Assembly (NCBI GenBank): GCA_037046615.1
Contig: JBAOHD010000018.1
Coordinates: 62,001-126,000, forward strand
Source of the DNA: Phosphoribacter sp037046615
Lineage (GTDB): Bacteria > Actinomycetota > Actinomycetes > Actinomycetales > Dermatophilaceae
Direction: 5' to 3'
DNA length: 64,000 nt
The position numbers and the translations under genes are program-made. The notes below the pieces were generated by a model that was not told where the DNA came from, did not search any database, and saw only the letters and a program-made list of their open reading frames with translations. Shown one piece after another: positions 1-8,671 of the stretch (position 1 is its first letter; every line of letters starts with the position of its first letter).

Positions 1-693
1 GAGGTCCTGCTGTCGTTCAACAACAGCAAGGACATCTTCAAGGACAAGAAGGTCCGTGAGGCGATCCGCCGCGGCATCGACCACAAGGCCCTCATGGACA
101 CCTGCTGGGCCGGGAAGGGCACCCTCGTCGGGTCCTTCGTGCCCCCGACCGACCCGTGGTACGAAGACCTCACGGGCGTCATGCCATTCGACAAGGCCAA
201 GGCCAGCGCCCTGCTCGCCGAGGCCGGCAAGACCGGGGCCACGCTGCGTTTGCGCGTGCCGACCCTCCCGTATGCCGTGTCGTGCGGCCAGGTCGTCAAG
301 GCCCAGCTCGAGGCCGTCGGCTTCAAGGTCGAACTCGACCAGCTCGAGTTCCCCGCCGCGTGGGTCACCCAGGTCTTCAAGGGTGGCGACTTCGACATGT
401 CGATCGTCGCCCACGTCGAACCGCGCGACATGAAGGCGGTCTTCGGCAACCCTGACTACTACACCCGCTACGCCACGCCCGAGTACGTCGCCCTCATGAA
501 GGCCGCCGACGAGGGATCTGCCGAAGACCAAGTCACCAACCTCAAGAAGGCGGGACGCCTGCTCGCCGAGGACGCTGCGGGTGACGTGCTCTTCGTCCTG
601 CCCAACCTCATGGTGGCCGACAAGGGCATCACCGGACTGCCCAAGAACGCCATCGCCGTCGCGCTCGACCTCACCAAGCTCGGCAAGAGCTGA
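1..693 (+). CDS. ABC transporter substrate-binding protein, family 5 (C-terminal part)
   Basis: This is the 3' part of a periplasmic-type solute-binding protein. It is open from base 1 without a start, so about 230 C-terminal residues are visible. The segment KKVREAIRRGIDHKALM matches the conserved region of SBP_bac_5 (DppA/OppA-type) proteins, which deliver peptides, nickel or similar solutes to an ABC importer. The two permeases and two ATPases that follow on the same strand are the expected partners, so a membrane-anchored extracytoplasmic peptide receptor is the likely role. The substrate cannot be read from the sequence. A 16-bp hairpin separates it from the permease genes. Confidence 0.85.
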   Translation, partial: EVLLSFNNSKDIFKDKKVREAIRRGIDHKALMDTCWAGKGTLVGSFVPPTDPWYEDLTGVMPFDKAKASALLAEAGKTGATLRLRVPTLPYAVSCGQVVKAQLEAVGFKVELDQLEFPAAWVTQVFKGGDFDMSIVAHVEPRDMKAVFGNPDYYTRYATPEYVALMKAADEGSAEDQVTNLKKAGRLLAEDAAGDVLFVLPNLMVADKGITGLPKNAIAVALDLTKLGKS

Positions 694-730
694 CCCGCCG
701 GGGTCGGCCCCACGCACCCTCACCGCGTGT

Positions 731-770
731 CGATACCCGTCCACGAGTCAGGATTCGTGGACGGGTATCG
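731..770. promoter_or_regulatory. 16-bp perfect hairpin between binding-protein and permease genes
   Basis: CGATACCCGTCCACGA at 731-746 is exactly complementary to 755-770, with an 8-base loop. No U-tract follows. In binding-protein operons such intercistronic hairpins often stabilise the upstream mRNA or attenuate read-through, so that the receptor is made in excess. That role is inferred here. Confidence 0.6.
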
Positions 771-823
771 AACGCTGGGGCGTCGCACGGCCCCCTTGCA
801 CCACAACATGATTGGGTGGGCGC

Positions 824-1775
824 ATGCTGTTGCGCGTGGCTGAGCGCACCGTGATCCTCCTCGTGAGCCTCGCGGTGAGTTCGCTGTTGGTCTTCGGCTT
901 CATGGTGCTGCTGCCCGGCGATCCCGCGCGCGTCGCCCTCGGGGTCAACGCCAACGACGAGTTGGTCGCGCAACTTCGTCACGAATACGGCCTCGACCGC
1001 CCGGTCGTGACGCAATACCTCGACTGGGTCGGTGGGCTCGTCCGGTTTGACCTCGGCACGAGTTACATCAGCAAGGCCGCAGATCGCTCCCCAGATCGCC
1101 GACCGGCTGCAGGTGTCGCTCATCCTTGTCGCGGCATCGATGGCGCTCGCGCTGCTGATCGCGATCCCGCTCGGCACCTTCATGGCCGTGCGCCACCAGA
1201 AACCCTCGGGCCTCGTCCTGTCGGCCATCAGTCAGATCGGGGTGGCCGTCCCGGCCTTCCTCGCCGGCATCCTGCTCATCACCGTCTTCGCGGTCCAGCT
1301 CGGCTGGCTGCCATCAGGCGGGTGGACGCCGCCGGCCCAGGACCCGCGGCTGTTCCTCACCCAACTCGTCCTGCCGACTCTCTCGCTGGGCCTGGTCCAA
1401 GCCGCCGTGCTCACCCGCTACGTCAGATCGGCGGTGCTCGACGTGCTGCGGGAGGACTATCTGCGCACCGCCCGCGCCAAAGGCCTCACTCCCATGCGGG
1501 CCCTCGTCCGCCACGGCCTGCGCAACGCCGCCGTCCCGGTCGTCACGGTCCTCGGCCTCCAGCTGGCGACCCTGTTGGTCGGGGCAGTCGTCATCGAGCG
1601 GGTCTTCTTCATCCCCGGGCTCGGGTCGCTGCTGCTCGACGCGGTCGGCAACCGGGACCTCATCGTCGTCCAGGACGTCGTCATGGTCCTCGTCGTCGCG
1701 GTCCTCGTCGTCAACTTCCTCGTGGACCTGCTCTATCTCGTCATCGACCCCCGCTTGCGGACGGGAGCCCGATGA
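824..1775 (+). CDS. dppB: ABC transporter permease, DppB type (frameshifted in this sequence)
   Basis: Integral-membrane permease of a peptide/nickel ABC importer (BPD_transp_1). The N-terminal TM segment and the stretch ending LVRFDLGTSYISKA read in one frame. From QIAPQIADRLQVSL onward the protein continues in another frame, with the EAA-type loop (LREDYLRTARAKGL) and the end at VIDPRLRTGAR. The switch is at about 1077-1080 and fits one extra base. Joined, the protein is about 316 residues, normal for DppB. The stop overlaps the next start as ATGA, as elsewhere in this operon, which supports a functional gene with a sequence error. The peptide specificity is assumed from the family. Confidence 0.8.
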
Positions 1776-2657
1776 CCCTCCCCAGCGGCTTCTCCCGCCT
1801 TGCCACCGGCCTCCTGCCGGCCGGTGGGCAGCGGTCCCGGCGAGCGGTCGGCGCGACCATCGCCATCGGCGGCTCCATCGTCGGGCTCATCGCTCTCGTG
1901 GGTGTGGTCTCGTTGGTGTGGACCCCATATGACCCCGGGGCGATCGACCCCACCTCCCGGTTGCAGACCTCATCCGGCGGCACACTGGCTCGGCACCGAC
2001 AAGTTCGGCCGGGACGTCCTTTCCCTCATCATGGCCGGCTCCCGCACCACCCTCGTCGTCGGGATCGTCGCCGTCGGCGTCGCCGCTGTCGTCGGGGTGC
2101 CCCTCGGCATCATGTCGGCGATGACGACCCGCTGGTGGGGGGAGGCCGTCATGCGCGCCAACGACCTGCTCCTGGCTTTCCCGGCGCTCTTGCTCGCGAT
2201 CATGCTGACGGCTGTCCACGGACAGGGAGTCGTCACGGCGATGGTCGCCATCGGCATCGCGAGCATCCCGTCCTTTGCCCGTGTCGTCCGGTCCGGCGCC
2301 ATCGGGGTCATGAAGACCGAATACGTCCTCGCGGCGCGCGCCGCTGGTCGCCGCCCCCTCGCGATCGCCTTCCGTCACGTGCTGCCCAACGTCATGAGTC
2401 TCGTCATCGTCCAGGCGTCGGTGTCGTTCGCGATCGCCGTCCTCGCCGAGGCCGCCCTGTCCTACCTCGGCCTCGGCGCCCCGCCCGGCACCCCATCGTG
2501 GGGTCGCATGCTCCAAGAGGGGCAAGAACTCCTCTTTGTCGCGCCCCGCCTCGAGGTCTACCCCGGCATCGCGATCGCTCTCGCCGTGCTGGGCCTCAAC
2601 CTGCTCGGCGACGGCCTCCGCGACCGCTTCGACCCCCGCCTGCGGGACCGCCGATGA
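1772..2657 (+). CDS. dppC: ABC transporter permease, DppC type (frameshifted in this sequence)
   Basis: Second permease of the importer. The N-terminus (TM1, LIALVGVVSLVWTPYDP) is in one frame. The conserved HWLGTDKFGRDVLS motif that follows is in another, the break lying at about 1980-1988 and explained by one extra base. The rest carries five more hydrophobic segments, the EAA loop around EYVLAARAAGRRPL, and the family-typical ending LGDGLRDRFDPRLR. Joined length is about 294 residues. It starts at ATG 1772 overlapping the dppB stop and ends overlapping the ATG of the ATPase at 2654. It should form a heterodimer with the DppB-like protein in the cytoplasmic membrane. Confidence 0.8.
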
Positions 2658-3636
2658 GCGCCGACGTTTTGCGGGTCGACGGCCTTCACGTCCAGGTCGG
2701 GGACCTCGAGCTGCTCACGGACGTGGACCTCACGGTCCAACGGGGAGAACGGGTCGGCCTCATCGGCGAGTCCGGCTCGGGCAAGTCACTCACCGCCTTG
2801 TCGATCATGGGTTTGCTGCCGGAGGCGCTCGAACCCCGTGGCTCCATCACCGTCACGGGGGAGGGCGGCCGGCATACTCAGGTCGTCGGCGCTCCCGAAC
2901 GCGACCTCGCCGCGATGCGCGGCCGAGACGTGACCATGGTCTTCCAGGAACCCATGACTGCTCTCAACCCGACCATGCGGGTCGGTGACCAGGTCGCCGA
3001 GGTCATGCGGATCCACCGCACCGTCCCCGACCGTCGGGTTGCAGCGGCGCGCGCCGTCGACTTGCTCGACAAGGTCGGCCTGCCGGACGCGGCCGAGGCC
3101 GCACGCGCCTACCCACACCAACTGTCCGGCGGCCAACGCCAGCGGGTCGTCGTCGCGATCGCCCTCGCCAACGACCCCGCGCTGCTCATCTGCGACGAAC
3201 CCACGACCGCGCTCGACGTCACCGTCCAGGCACTCGTCCTCGACCTCGTCGTCAAAGGAGTCGAGGCGCGCAACGCCGGGATGCTCTTCATCACTCACGA
3301 CCTCGCCGTCGTCGCGAGCGTCTGCGAGAGAGTGCTCGTGATGTATGGCGGCCGGGTCGTGGAAGCCGGAGAAGTCCACGATGTATTCACCCGTCCCCGC
3401 GGCACCGCTACACCCGCGGTCTCATCGGCGCCTCCGACCTCGACCTCACCCGGGAGGACGGGCGGCTCTACACGATCCAGGGGTCGGTCCCGTCCGCGGG
3501 CCGCTTCCCCGCCGGGTGCGTTTTCCGCAATCGATGCATCCACGCGACAACCCTCTGCGAGAGCCTCCCGCCATGGGAGGGCACCGGCCCGCAGGACGGC
3601 TTCGCCTGCCATCACCCGGTCGTGGTGAGGTCATGA
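2654..3636 (+). CDS. dppD: ABC transporter ATP-binding protein, DppD type (frameshifted near the C-terminus)
   Basis: Nucleotide-binding subunit with Walker A GESGSGKS, Q-loop FQEPMTALNP, signature LSGGQRQR, Walker B LLICDEPTTALD and H-loop ITHD, in order. The C-terminal oligopeptide-transporter domain with its CxxxxxC-type cysteines (CVFRNRC, then CESLPP and FACHHP) lies in a different frame; the switch is at about 3396-3400 and fits two extra bases (a CG duplication) or one lost base. Reading this frame to its TGA at 3634 gives an ATGA overlap with the next ATPase, which strongly supports the corrected reading. Joined length is about 327 residues, usual for DppD/OppD. Confidence 0.82.
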
Positions 3637-4493
3637 CGACCGACACCGATCGGCCGGCGATCCGGCTCCAGGGTGTGACGCGGGAGTTTCGCCGTCAGCG
3701 CACCTCGCTGTTCACCCCAGCTCCCGTCGTCCACGCCCTGCGCGGAGTCACGCTCGACATAGCGCGCGGTGAACGCTTCGGCATCGTCGGGGAATCCGGG
3801 TGCGGCAAGTCCACGCTCCTGCGGATCATGGCCGGCCTCGACCAGCCCACCGCCGGTGTCGTCGAGGTCGAGGGCACCGACATCTCGCGCCTGCCCGAGC
3901 GTCAGTTGGGCTTCCTTCGAGAGCAACTGCAATTGGTCTTCCAAGATCCGATGGGGTCCCTCGATCCGCGCATGAAGGTCCGCGACATCGTCGCCGAACC
4001 CCTTGTCGCCCAGGGGAAACACGACACCCTGCCGCGTGTCCTCGAGCTGTTGGAAGCAGTGGGCCTGCAACCGGAGGCCGCCGATCGCTACCCGCACCAG
4101 TTCTCCGGAGGCCAGCGCCAACGCATCTCGATCGCTCGAGCCCTGGCTCCCGATCCGCACATCCTCGTCGCCGACGAGCCGGTCAGCGCCCTCGACGTCT
4201 CCGTCCGCGCGCAGGTGCTCAACCTCATCGCCGCCCTCGTCGACCGGCTCTCGCTCACCCTCGTCTTCGTGTCGCACGACCTCTCAGTAGTCCGCCACGT
4301 CTGCGACCGGGTCGCCGTCATGAGCCGCGGGGAGGTCGTTGAAGTCGGTCCGACCGATCAGATCTACGACGACCCGCAGCACCCTTACACGCGGCAACTC
4401 ATCGCTGCCGCACCACGATTGCGCGCAGCTCTCGCCGGGCGCACCGCCGCAGACCTCGCCGCCGACACGCTTGCCGCCAAGGAGACCCCGTGA
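3633..4493 (+). CDS. dppF: ABC transporter ATP-binding protein, DppF type
   Basis: Second ATPase of the importer, 286 residues. It has Walker A GESGCGKST, Q-loop VFQDPMGSLDPR, signature FSGGQRQR, Walker B ILVADEPVSALD and H-loop VSHD. The C-terminal PQHPYTRQLIAA segment is typical of the peptide-transporter ATPases. ATG 3633 overlaps the preceding stop (ATGA), and its own stop overlaps the next start (GTGA at 4490), so translation is probably coupled through the operon. Unlike the three genes before it, this gene is intact. Confidence 0.9.
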   Translation: MTTDTDRPAIRLQGVTREFRRQRTSLFTPAPVVHALRGVTLDIARGERFGIVGESGCGKSTLLRIMAGLDQPTAGVVEVEGTDISRLPERQLGFLREQLQLVFQDPMGSLDPRMKVRDIVAEPLVAQGKHDTLPRVLELLEAVGLQPEAADRYPHQFSGGQRQRISIARALAPDPHILVADEPVSALDVSVRAQVLNLIAALVDRLSLTLVFVSHDLSVVRHVCDRVAVMSRGEVVEVGPTDQIYDDPQHPYTRQLIAAAPRLRAALAGRTAADLAADTLAAKETP

Positions 4494-5548
4494 CTGACGC
4501 AGCAGCCACCGAGCCCCGGCCCGGCCCGACCAACTCATTGACCGACGTCCACGGTCTGCGCGTCGGGCACTCTTCGCGAGTCGGCGACGGGTGGCTGACC
4601 GGCACGACGGTCGTCCGGATGCCCACTGAGGGAGCCGTCGCCGGCGTCGATGTCCGGGGTGGAGGTCCAGGCACCCGGGAGACCGACCTCCTCGACCCGC
4701 GCAACCTCGTCGAGCGCGTCCACGCCATCACCCTCTCCGGGGGGTCGGCGTTCGGCCTGGCGGCAGCCGACGGCGTCATGTCGGCCCTCTTCGACGACGG
4801 CATCGGCTGCCCCATGGGAAGCCCCGGCGACGTCGTGCCCATCGTCCCGGGCGCAGTCATCTTCGATTTGGGGCGAGGCGGTCGCTTCGCCGCTGCGCCC
4901 GATGCGAGTTTTGGGCGCGCGGCATACGACGCGGGCCATGCCGGCCCGGTCGAGCAGGGGGTCGTCGGAGCCGGCACCGGCGCCAAGGCGGGCGGCCTCA
5001 AAGGAGGCGTCGGATCGGCGAGCACGGTGCTGACGGACGGCACGACCATCGCGGCCCTCGTGGTCGTCAACGCCGTCGGCTCGTGCGTCGACCCGGCCAC
5101 GGGGCAGTTGTATGCCGTGCGCTACGGCTTCCCCGGGGAGTTCCCCACCCTGCCGCCGGTCGCCCCTGACCGCCTTGCGGCGGCCCGAGCCGCCGCAGCA
5201 CTCGACCCCTCACCGCTCAAGCCCGCCCTCGCCACGACGATCGGAGTCATCGCCACCGACGCGACGCTGACCAAGGCCCAGTGCGCGAAGATGTCGGGCA
5301 TCGGGCACGACGGCTTCGCCCGCGGCATCCGACCCGTCCACACGATGTTCGACGGCGACACCCTCTTCACCGTGGCGACCGGGGCCAAGGGGGCGGACGG
5401 CATACCCGATCCCTTCGCCTTCCACGCGATGCTCGATGCCGCCGGCGACGCCGTGACCCGGGCCATCGCCCACGCGATGCTCGCCGCGACGACGGTGACC
5501 ACGCCAGCCGGCACTCTGCGCTCCTATCTCGATGCTCTCCACCCTTGA
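4490..5548 (+). CDS. P1 family peptidase (S58, DmpA/NylC-like N-terminal nucleophile hydrolase)
   Basis: A 352-residue protein of the S58/P1 family, whose members cleave themselves and hydrolyse N-terminal amino acids, beta-peptides or nylon oligomers. Family blocks are visible: LTDVHGLRVGH near the start, SGGSAFGLAAADGV (about 84-97), GAGTGAKAGGLKGGVG (about 160-175), VVVNAVGS, and TTIGVIATDATLTKAQ (249-264). In NylC-type members the self-cleavage site is Asn-Thr before this last strand. Here Thr249 is preceded by Ala248, not Asn. GTG 4490 overlaps the dppF stop, so it is the last gene of the importer operon; degradation of imported peptides is a reasonable inference. Confidence 0.88.
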   Translation: MTDAAATEPRPGPTNSLTDVHGLRVGHSSRVGDGWLTGTTVVRMPTEGAVAGVDVRGGGPGTRETDLLDPRNLVERVHAITLSGGSAFGLAAADGVMSALFDDGIGCPMGSPGDVVPIVPGAVIFDLGRGGRFAAAPDASFGRAAYDAGHAGPVEQGVVGAGTGAKAGGLKGGVGSASTVLTDGTTIAALVVVNAVGSCVDPATGQLYAVRYGFPGEFPTLPPVAPDRLAAARAAAALDPSPLKPALATTIGVIATDATLTKAQCAKMSGIGHDGFARGIRPVHTMFDGDTLFTVATGAKGADGIPDPFAFHAMLDAAGDAVTRAIAHAMLAATTVTTPAGTLRSYLDALHP

Positions 5549-5637
5549 GCTCGAGATCTGACCTCCACACCTGACCCGCTATACCTGTCCCGCACACCTG
5601 AACCGCACCTCGACCACCCACACCGGAGGAGTTCCTC

Positions 5638-6453
5638 GTGACCGCTGGACCGTCGACCCCCGACCTGTCACGACTGTTTCGCCTCGACGGCAGGCATGCC
5701 GTCGTCGTCGGCGGCGGCAGCGGGATCGGACAATCCGCTGCGCTCGCTCTCGCCGCACACGGAGCGCGGGTGACCGTCGCCGATCGAGACCTTGCCGCCG
5801 CCGACGAAACCGTCGCCCTCGGAGACGCGGCGGGGGCTGCGGGCGCGGGTGGCTCGCTCACGGCATACGCCATCGACGTCCTTGACAGCGCCGCCGTCGA
5901 GCGGGCGGTGACCGACCTCGGGGACGTGGACGTTCTCGTCGTCACTCCGGCGGTCAACGTCCGCAAACGGCTGCTCGACTACACCCGCGAGGAGTTCGAC
6001 CGGGTCGTCGCGCTCAACCTCGGCGCGGCCTTCGAGCTCACCCGAGCCTTTGGGCGCGCGATGGCCGAGCGGGGCACCGGGTCGATCGTCGGCTTCTCGT
6101 CGATCCGTTCGCTGACGACCGAGCCGGGCCAGGGCGTCTACGCGATGACCAAGGCCGGGCTCGTGATGTATCTCCGCACGCTCGCTGCTGAACTCGGGCC
6201 TCACGGGGTCCGGGTCAACGCCGTCGCCCCAGGCGTCGTCGACACCCCCCTCACCGCGCCGATCAAGGCGCAGGAGAGCTGGTATGCCGCCTACGCCGAC
6301 AAGGCGATCCTCGGCCGATGGGGCCGGCCCGAGGAACTCGCGGGCGCCGTCGTCTATCTCGCGTCCGACGCCGCGAGCTATGTCACCGGATCGGTCGTCT
6401 TCGTCGACGGTGGCTGGACGGCCAACGACGGACGGTTCGTCCCGCCCTCCTGA
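5638..6453 (+). CDS. SDR family NAD(P)-dependent oxidoreductase
   Basis: Classical short-chain dehydrogenase, 271 residues, cytoplasmic. The cofactor loop GGGSGIGQ (about 25-32), catalytic Ser154/Ser155, Tyr168 and Lys172 (YAMTK), and the C-terminal YVTGSVVFVDGGW segment are present. The usual NNAG block is replaced by TPAVN. GTG 5638 has a clear ribosome site, GGAGGAG, eight bases upstream, and no in-frame alternative is better. It follows the P1 peptidase by 89 bp and may be co-transcribed. The substrate cannot be inferred. Confidence 0.9.
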   Translation: MTAGPSTPDLSRLFRLDGRHAVVVGGGSGIGQSAALALAAHGARVTVADRDLAAADETVALGDAAGAAGAGGSLTAYAIDVLDSAAVERAVTDLGDVDVLVVTPAVNVRKRLLDYTREEFDRVVALNLGAAFELTRAFGRAMAERGTGSIVGFSSIRSLTTEPGQGVYAMTKAGLVMYLRTLAAELGPHGVRVNAVAPGVVDTPLTAPIKAQESWYAAYADKAILGRWGRPEELAGAVVYLASDAASYVTGSVVFVDGGWTANDGRFVPPS

Positions 6454-6529
6454 GGGGAGGGTGACAGAATCACGCCGCGGCCCGCATCCCGCGCCCGCTC
6501 TGCCAGCCCCTGAGTCCGAAGGTGACACC

Positions 6530-8671
6530 ATGCCAGACCCGTCGCAGCCAACGCTTGAGCAGTTGCACGCGGTGGCGCGCGCCCATGGGGTGGGGACCGA
6601 CTTCTGGGGGTTCTACGGCGAGTTGACGCCCGTCTCGCCCGCGACACTCACGGAGATCCTCACGGCTCTCGGAGTCGACGTGTCGAGCGCCCAGGCCTGC
6701 GAGCAGGCGGTCATCGATCGGGCCGACCACCCCTGGCGCCAGATGGTGCCTCCGACGGTCGTCATGCGCGAGGGGACTCCGACGAGTTTCCCGGTCCACA
6801 TCCCCGACGGCGACCCGGTCGAGGTGACCATTGTCGACGAGTGGGGCCAGGGATGGCCGGCTTATCTCGGCCAGCAGTGGACTGATCCCCGCGTCGTCGA
6901 CGGCGTGCTCCTCGGTCGCGCGACCTTCTGGGCGCCGACCGAGTTGCCCCTGGGTTGGCACACGATCCGGGCGACCTCGCCAGGACGGCAGGCTGAGGCG
7001 ACCCTCGTCGTCGTGCCCCACCGGGTGACGACGGCGGACTCGCTCGCCGCGCGGACGCCGCGGGGGCGCTCGTGGGGGCTGATGGCCCAGTTGTATTCGG
7101 TCCGGTCGCGCCGTTCATGGGGAGTCGGGGACATCGAAGACCTCGCTGACCTCACCGCCATTGCGGGGCAGGCCGGCGCCGACTGGGTCCTCGTGAATCC
7201 CTTGCATGCGGCCGAACCCGTTCCGCCACTGGAGGATTCGCCCTACCTCCCGGCGACGCGGCGATTCTTCAACCCGATCTACATCCGGGTCGAGTCGATC
7301 CCCGAGGCCTCGTATCTCTCGACCGCGGCCCGAGCCCGCGTCGAGCAATTGGCCGAACTCGCGAGCGCCGACAATGCCGACCCGACCGCGATCCGCCGCG
7401 ACCCGGCATACGCGGCGAAGCTCGAAGCCCTGCACCTCGTGTATGCCGTCCCGCGCAGTCCCGGCCGGGCCCGCCGGTTCGACGCGTTCAAGGCGGCCGA
7501 GGGTGAAGGGCTGCGGGACTTCGCCCTTTGGTGCGCCTTGCGGGAGCGACACGCGGCCGACGACCCGGTGTGGTCGACTCTTGAGCCGGGCAGTGACGAG
7601 GCCTTCGCGCTCGCCGAGGGGGTTGCTGACCGCGTCGACTTCTTCTCCTGGCTCCAATGGGTGCTCGACGAGCAACTCGAAGAGGCCCAGTCGACGGCGA
7701 TGAAATCCGGCATGACCGTCGGTGTCGTCCATGACCTCGCTGTCGGGGTGCACCCACGCGGTGCGGACGCGTGGGCGCTGCGCGATGCCCTCGTCCAGGG
7801 GGCGAGCGTCGGAGCGCCCCCGGACATGTATAACCAGCAGGGTCAGAACTGGTCGCAGCCGCCATGGCACCCCGGCCGGTTGGCCGACCTCGGCTACGCA
7901 CCGTTCCGCGACATGCTCCGCACGATCCTGCGCCACGCCGGAGGGATCCGGGTCGACCATGTCCTGGGGCTCTTCCGGCTGTGGTGGGTGCCCCAAGGCA
8001 GGTCCGCGGACCAGGGCGCGTATGTCTACTACGACCACGATGCCCTCGTCGGGATCCTGTGCCTCGAAGCCCAGCGGGCAGGGGCCGTCGTCATCGGGGA
8101 GGATCTGGGCACCTTCGAGCCGTGGGTCCGCGACTTCCTCGCCTCGCGTGGGCTCCTCGGGACGTCGATCTTGTGGTTCGAGTATCAGGACGGCGCTCCG
8201 ATGCCGCCCGAGCACTACCGCACGGCCTGCCTCGCCTCGGTCAACACCCACGACCTGCCGCCGACCGCGGGATATCTCGAGGGAGTGCACGTCGATCTCC
8301 GGGCTGAACTCGGCTTGCTGTCGCGGCCCGTCGAGGTCGAGCGGGAGGCCGACCGGGTCGAGCAGGAACGCATCCTGTCGATGTGCCGCGAGCGCAATCT
8401 CCTTGCGCCAGAAGGCGAGGCAACCGACGTAGCGAAGGTCGAGTCGCTCTACCGGCTGCTCGCCGCTGCACCCTCGCTGATGCAGGGTGTGGCCCTCGTC
8501 GACGCGGTCGGGGAGACCCGCGTGCAAAACCAGCCGGGGACGGACGAGGAATACCCCAACTGGCGGATCCCGTTGGCGGACAACGACGGTCGCGTCGTCT
8601 TCGTCGAAGAACTCGCTGATCACCCGCGCGTGAAGAGCCTCTTCAAGGCCGTCCACGAGTCTCTAGGTTAG
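6530..8671 (+). CDS. malQ: 4-alpha-glucanotransferase (amylomaltase)
   Basis: GH77 enzyme of 713 residues that transfers alpha-1,4-glucan segments between acceptors during maltodextrin and glycogen metabolism. The catalytic set can be placed: nucleophile Asp476 in RVDHVLGLF, acid/base Glu524 in GEDLG, and Asp575 in NTHDLP. SWGVGDIEDL and SPYLPATRRFFNP are further family blocks. An N-terminal extension of about 150 residues precedes the barrel, as in actinobacterial MalQ. The start is ATG 6530 after GAAGGTGA. The 3' end overlaps the convergent HNH gene by four bases (8668-8671). Confidence 0.95.
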   Translation: MPDPSQPTLEQLHAVARAHGVGTDFWGFYGELTPVSPATLTEILTALGVDVSSAQACEQAVIDRADHPWRQMVPPTVVMREGTPTSFPVHIPDGDPVEVTIVDEWGQGWPAYLGQQWTDPRVVDGVLLGRATFWAPTELPLGWHTIRATSPGRQAEATLVVVPHRVTTADSLAARTPRGRSWGLMAQLYSVRSRRSWGVGDIEDLADLTAIAGQAGADWVLVNPLHAAEPVPPLEDSPYLPATRRFFNPIYIRVESIPEASYLSTAARARVEQLAELASADNADPTAIRRDPAYAAKLEALHLVYAVPRSPGRARRFDAFKAAEGEGLRDFALWCALRERHAADDPVWSTLEPGSDEAFALAEGVADRVDFFSWLQWVLDEQLEEAQSTAMKSGMTVGVVHDLAVGVHPRGADAWALRDALVQGASVGAPPDMYNQQGQNWSQPPWHPGRLADLGYAPFRDMLRTILRHAGGIRVDHVLGLFRLWWVPQGRSADQGAYVYYDHDALVGILCLEAQRAGAVVIGEDLGTFEPWVRDFLASRGLLGTSILWFEYQDGAPMPPEHYRTACLASVNTHDLPPTAGYLEGVHVDLRAELGLLSRPVEVEREADRVEQERILSMCRERNLLAPEGEATDVAKVESLYRLLAAAPSLMQGVALVDAVGETRVQNQPGTDEEYPNWRIPLADNDGRVVFVEELADHPRVKSLFKAVHESLG

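Noticed and set aside
2783..3379. Long minus-strand open frame opposite the DppD ATPase
   Set aside because: Antisense shadow in GC-rich DNA; the plus strand carries all ATPase motifs.
7115..8656. 513-codon minus-strand open frame opposite malQ
   Set aside because: The plus strand has the full GH77 catalytic set; the antisense translation shows no family motif.
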